Positions 7,889 to 10,525 of a DNA stretch of 10,525 nucleotides are shown here, in pieces. Below the pieces are notes generated by a model that was not told the DNA's origin, ran no database searches, and saw only the letters and a list, made by a program, of their open reading frames with translations. The stretch spans positions 1 through 10,525 of the forward strand of contig JAAMPI010001785.1 of the NCBI GenBank assembly GCA_013054445.1, written 5' to 3'. A program made the position numbers and the translations under genes. The DNA is from Cudoniella acicularis (taxonomy: Eukaryota; Ascomycota; Leotiomycetes; Helotiales; Helotiaceae). Within the stretch, counting starts at the first letter, position 1; each line of letters begins with the position of its first letter.

Positions 7889-8089
7889 ATGGCTTCTAGA
7901 ATAATCCTCCTCTTAACCAGGCTCTTAACCAGGCCAAAACTTTCCTATGACCTCCTTAGCCTTCGCTGTAACTTAGGCTATAGCCAAGGTCTCTCCGTCT
8001 TTACGCCCATAAGTTCTCAACGTCCACGGACTACCTCTCACGAGAGCCGATGTGATGTGATGCGATGTGATGCGATGCGATTTCGCTAA
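7889..8089 (+). CDS. Small ORF, 66 residues, unrecognised
   Basis: ATG in a good context (AAAATGG) opens a 66-codon frame. The first 50 or so residues (MASRIILLLTRLLTRPKLS...) are rich in Arg, Ser and Leu and poor in acidic residues, which resembles a mitochondrial targeting sequence. The last part is encoded by the GATGT/GATGC pentamer repeat. An exact 12-bp tandem duplication (CTCTTAACCAGG at 7910-7921 and 7922-7933) gives the doubled LLTR. AT-rich TATATA sequence lies 130-160 bases upstream. There is no homologue that I recognise, and it may be chance or a first exon. Confidence 0.2.
   Translation: MASRIILLLTRLLTRPKLSYDLLSLRCNLGYSQGLSVFTPISSQRPRTTSHESRCDVMRCDAMRFR
7910..7933. repeat. 12-bp exact tandem duplication
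   Basis: CTCTTAACCAGG occurs twice without a gap inside the small ORF that starts at 7889. The unit keeps the reading frame. Confidence 0.9.
8049..8083. repeat. Pentamer repeat GATGT/GATGC
   Basis: Six consecutive GATGY units (T, T, C, T, C, C at the fifth base) are followed by GATTT. The five-base period does not preserve reading frame, so changes in copy number would alter the end of the small ORF that overlaps it. Confidence 0.95.
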
Positions 8090-8213
8090 ATTTTGCCTTC
8101 TAGGATGAGGGAAAGAGAGCTCTTGTGTGTTTTATACCTCGCGGAAGCGACAAAATATCTTTTCGTTGATCAATGAAATAGTAAACTAAAATCTTCTTCC
8201 CAGAAAGTGCTTG

Positions 8214-8400
8214 CATTCACTTAAACCAAAACCTGTATTTTCGCCTCTAACCTCTTGAGCGTTAAGTCACCACCTAAGGTACAAATCCTCCTACCATCCT
8301 TCTACTAGAAATAACAAGAAAAGCCAGATCCGAGCTGATTAGATCCCAATTAGCAACCCCGACAGGAGGATTGCCAAGACTATCAAAGACACAATATTAT
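8214..8400 (+). repeat. Diverged repeat block, copy A
   Basis: CATTCAC, TTAAACC, then 36 bases later TAAGTCACCACCTAAGG and GGTACAAA (8278-8285). The same landmarks recur in the same order and nearly the same spacing in copy B. GAGCTG at 8332 may match GAGCTG at 9271 in copy B. The right limit is uncertain and no ORF is preserved. Confidence 0.5.
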
Positions 8401-9128
8401 GTGAGAATGTATGCCGTAAGCTAGGCAGCAGTGGGTTTATATAACTCGTGTGAAGAAGGAGTCTAATTTTGGAACCAGTGAATTAAAGAATCAAGGAGCT
8501 CTATATTTCATTCACTCGAAAGAAACTACCCTTTTCTCCTTTCCCTTTCCCTTTGCGTAGTGCGGAGACCGGAAAAAACATAAAAGTCCGTCCGCCTGTC
8601 TTCAATCCCCATCCGTCTTCCGTCGCCCTTTCGGCAGAAGATAGTTTTCTGGTGTTTGAATGCGAGAGCTGGCCTTTTGCTATTGGCATTCATTATATAC
8701 AGGTTTATATGACTGAATTTCTCTTTTGCAGCTCTATTTTTGTAGTTGCAACTTAGCAGTCAAAAGCCAAAAATCAAAAAAAAATCCCACGCTCTCACTG
8801 CTGCTATCACGAATAAACAATATCCACCGACCGGATACAAACTTAACAGCAAACCTCCCCTTCCACCTCCCTTCCGCTTCTACCTCGCACCCCTTCACTA
8901 GACTCCTCGAGAACAATTTCACAACCAACACCCCGTTTCCAGTACCTCGATTCTAATGGAAAACGAATTACCAGGAACCTCCTGATCTCTTCCTTGGTCG
9001 GCAACAAATTCAACTTTACTCTATACCTGACATCTTTAACTCAGCCCTCAACTACTTATAGCTGTCCTTCATTTTACTATTTCGTGGCTAATTGAACCTT
9101 ATTGACTTTCCAGAGAGGTTCGGTCATC
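8401..9128. other. Pyrimidine-rich spacer
   Basis: No gene is recognised. Several 60-75 codon frames on both strands are low-complexity Ser/Pro/Phe sequence from CT-rich DNA. The piece at 8840-8880 (ACTTAACAGCAAACCTCC) resembles 10303-10340 (ACTTGACAACAAACTTCC), mainly with C/T differences. Confidence 0.45.
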
Positions 9129-9310
9129 CATTCACTCCCTTAAACCCTCTGCTTCCTCTCCATTCCGCACATTCTCGCATCATAAGTCTCCACCAAAGGG
9201 TACAAAAGCTCATTCTTTCCCCATGCAAGAGATTCAAGAGATTTCAGTCAACTAAGGAAGCATGGCTGAAGAGCTGTCTTTCGCAGCTACTTTAGAGGAT
9301 GAGTACAAGC
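9129..9310 (+). repeat. Diverged repeat block, copy B
   Basis: CATTCAC (9129), TTAAACC (9140), 37 bases later TAAGTCTCCACCAAAGG, then GGTACAAAAGCTCATTCT (from 9199). It lies about 915 bases from copy A and about 790 from copy C, all in the same orientation. It leads into the short ORF at 9262. Confidence 0.55.
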
Positions 9311-9387
9311 TTTGCCGCTCGTATTCCCTTGCCCCAGTGTATTACACGGTTATGTTTCTACCACAAAATAGCCAAGTTGCAAAATGA
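9262..9387 (+). CDS. Small ORF, 41 residues, unrecognised
   Basis: ATG at 9262 opens a frame of 41 codons ending in TGA (9385-9387). It begins MAEELSFAATLEDEYKL and continues with a Tyr- and Val-containing half (SLAPVYYTVMFLPQNSQ). Copy C contains AATFENEH at the matching place, aligned with AATLEDEY, so the coding similarity supports a once-functional reading frame. It sits 63 bases after the TATA-like GGTACAAAAGC. It could be a short gene, an upstream ORF, the first exon of a lost gene or the start of a mobile-element protein. I do not recognise the family. Confidence 0.3.
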   Translation: MAEELSFAATLEDEYKLCRSYSLAPVYYTVMFLPQNSQVAK

Positions 9388-9786
9388 ACCTATTTGCATA
9401 TAAATCAGTAGTATATACCTCAAGGATTAATTCTATGTTGCTGTCAATGACTTACGTTACTGCCATGGATTTGCCTTTAGGAACTTCCGAAGTATGCTTA
9501 ACAACAACATCCTCCCCTTTGAAGTCCATATCGAATTCTCCTCCCCCTCTAATTATTCCTCAACAACCCTTAACCACTTTCTACAAAAGCCCCACCTGAA
9601 ATACCACTTGCTTCTATCTTCACGTACTCAATTCACTCCTATATATGAAAGCTAAAGCTGCTTCAACTATCTGCTTAACGGCCTAACCAGGTACTACAGC
9701 CATTATAGTGAGTTTGGCTCTAGTCTGTTGCTGGAAGATCTTCGCACCCTTTTAGCTCTTCTGACTTTACTATTCACTAGTTCGTA

Positions 9787-9821
9787 AGAAGATGAGAATA
9801 AAAGAAGAAGACTCATCTTCT
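9787..9821. other. 10-bp perfect inverted repeat
   Basis: AGAAGATGAG (9787-9796) and CTCATCTTCT (9812-9821) are exact inverse complements with a 15-base purine-rich spacer. A T-rich tract and the 12-bp palindrome AATTTTAAAATT (9835-9846) follow. It resembles an RNA hairpin followed by a U-rich run, but no gene ends here. Confidence 0.8.
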
Positions 9822-9920
9822 ATGTTTTATTTATAATTTTAAAATTCTTGACTTCCATGAGTCGGACCATGACTTCGTGAGTAATTATAGTTCGTGTAGT
9901 CTAACGTTGCTTATCTTTTA

Positions 9921-10130
9921 TTCACCTCAGGAAATTGTTTATTCCCCTCTTTCCATGTATTGATTTTTGGTATCAGCGTTGAGAGGTATAAAAGCTATCA
10001 TTCTCTACCTAAATCTAGAAATATGATCAAAAATCAAAACAGGTCCTGGTTGAATATTTAGGTGAAGAACCATGACAACGTCGTAAGCTGCTACATTTGA
10101 GAATGAGCATATGTCTGCTCCCAGCACTAT
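9921..10130 (+). repeat. Diverged repeat block, copy C
   Basis: AGCGTTGAG (9975), shared with AGCGTTAAG of copy A, then GGTATAAAAGC (9985-9995), shared with GGTACAAAAGC of copy B, followed by TATCATTCT. An ATG at 10072 stands where copy B has its ATG. A short peptide frame similar to copy B follows, but a stop interrupts it. Confidence 0.45.
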
Positions 10131-10438
10131 CTCGAAATATAACTAAATAACGGCATCTATATTGAAAATTTGAAATCTAAATGACAGTAAACACCTGCCA
10201 ACCCCTCTACCTAAAGATTATACCTTGAAATAAAATTACGTCTAGTTAACACACTCTCTCTGTTTCTGTCATACATTCAATGCGATGACCGTCCGAAATT
10301 ATACTTGACAACAAACTTCCTTTTTCACCACTTCCCGCTAAACCCGTAAACAAAATTCCGTCTGAGCCATACCATGAAAAGCCCTCCCTTTCCCCACTTT
10401 CCCGTACAACTGACCACCGCTATTAAAAATCAACGCCC
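10131..10438. other. Upstream region of the right-edge ORF
   Basis: No gene is seen. CT-rich stretches (CCCTCCCTTTCCCCACTTT from about 10382) and an AT-rich TATTAAAAAT lie just before the ATG at 10439, as in many fungal promoters and 5' leaders. Confidence 0.4.
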
Positions 10439-10525
10439 ATGCACACAATTAAGCAAGGTGATCAACCAGTGGCAACTACTGGTGACTTTCGTTGGAACGC
10501 TCCTCGCCGCAGCATGTCGATCTCT
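10439..10525 (+). CDS. 5' end of a gene running off the right edge, unrecognised
   Basis: ATG at 10439 opens 29 codons without a stop up to the window end: MHTIKQGDQPVATTGDFRW, then NAPRRSMSIS. An in-frame TAA lies 15 bases upstream (10424-10426), so this is the first possible ATG. A pyrimidine-rich leader precedes it. RRSMS is a basophilic (PKA-like) phosphorylation pattern, common in disordered N-terminal regions of fungal regulatory proteins. Too little is present for a family call. Confidence 0.4.
   Translation, partial: MHTIKQGDQPVATTGDFRWNAPRRSMSIS

Noticed and set aside
8501..8689. 62-codon minus-strand ORF with ATG start
   Set aside because: The basic GKGKGEKG end comes from a CT-rich tract. 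There is no other sign of coding.
8700..8733. Possible intron (GTTTAT ... TTTTGCAG) in the CT-rich spacer
   Set aside because: At about 30 bases it is too short for a fungal spliceosomal intron, and no exons flank it.

Overview
The window looks like nuclear DNA of a filamentous ascomycete (Pezizomycotina-type). Evidence: one recognisable gene split by four short GT-AG introns (48-78 bp) with fungal-style branch sites, long gene-poor AT-rich spacers with pyrimidine-rich upstream tracts, and a decayed kinesin-light-chain-type TPR gene of the sort abundant in these fungi. No species can be named from sequence alone. No rRNA, tRNA, CRISPR array or intact transposase was seen.

Layout. 1-2900: mostly non-coding. 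It holds a (TCTA)n microsatellite, three related copies of a partly palindromic motif around AAGTGCTCCAC (959-982, 1591-1614, 1739-1753) that look like transposon-terminus debris, and a broken, highly charged open stretch at 2285-2536. 2907-4082 (minus): a TPR gene with 42-residue repeats, broken by three frameshifts and a stop, so a pseudogene unless the assembly is wrong. 4085-4841 (minus side): a decayed stretch that stays largely in the TPR frame and contains a 9-bp tandem repeat. 4924-6735 (minus): MGS1/WRNIP1 (RarA family), the anchor gene, which reads cleanly through five exons as a 518-residue protein. 6736-7100: its upstream region, with a perfect CRE/ATF palindrome. 6923-7297 (plus): an open frame interrupted by one TGA. 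7300-8100: AT-rich spacer and a small ORF.

8100-10438: a spacer of about 2.3 kb containing three diverged copies of a block (about 8214, 9129 and 9921). Copies two and three are each followed by a start codon and a similar short peptide. 10439-10525: an open frame that starts with ATG and runs off the right edge, probably the 5' end of the next gene.

Only MGS1 can be tied to a known process (ubiquitin-linked DNA damage tolerance at stalled replication forks). Nothing suggests the other pieces act with it. The least explained signals are the repeated promoter-plus-mini-ORF blocks on the right and the palindromic motif family on the left.
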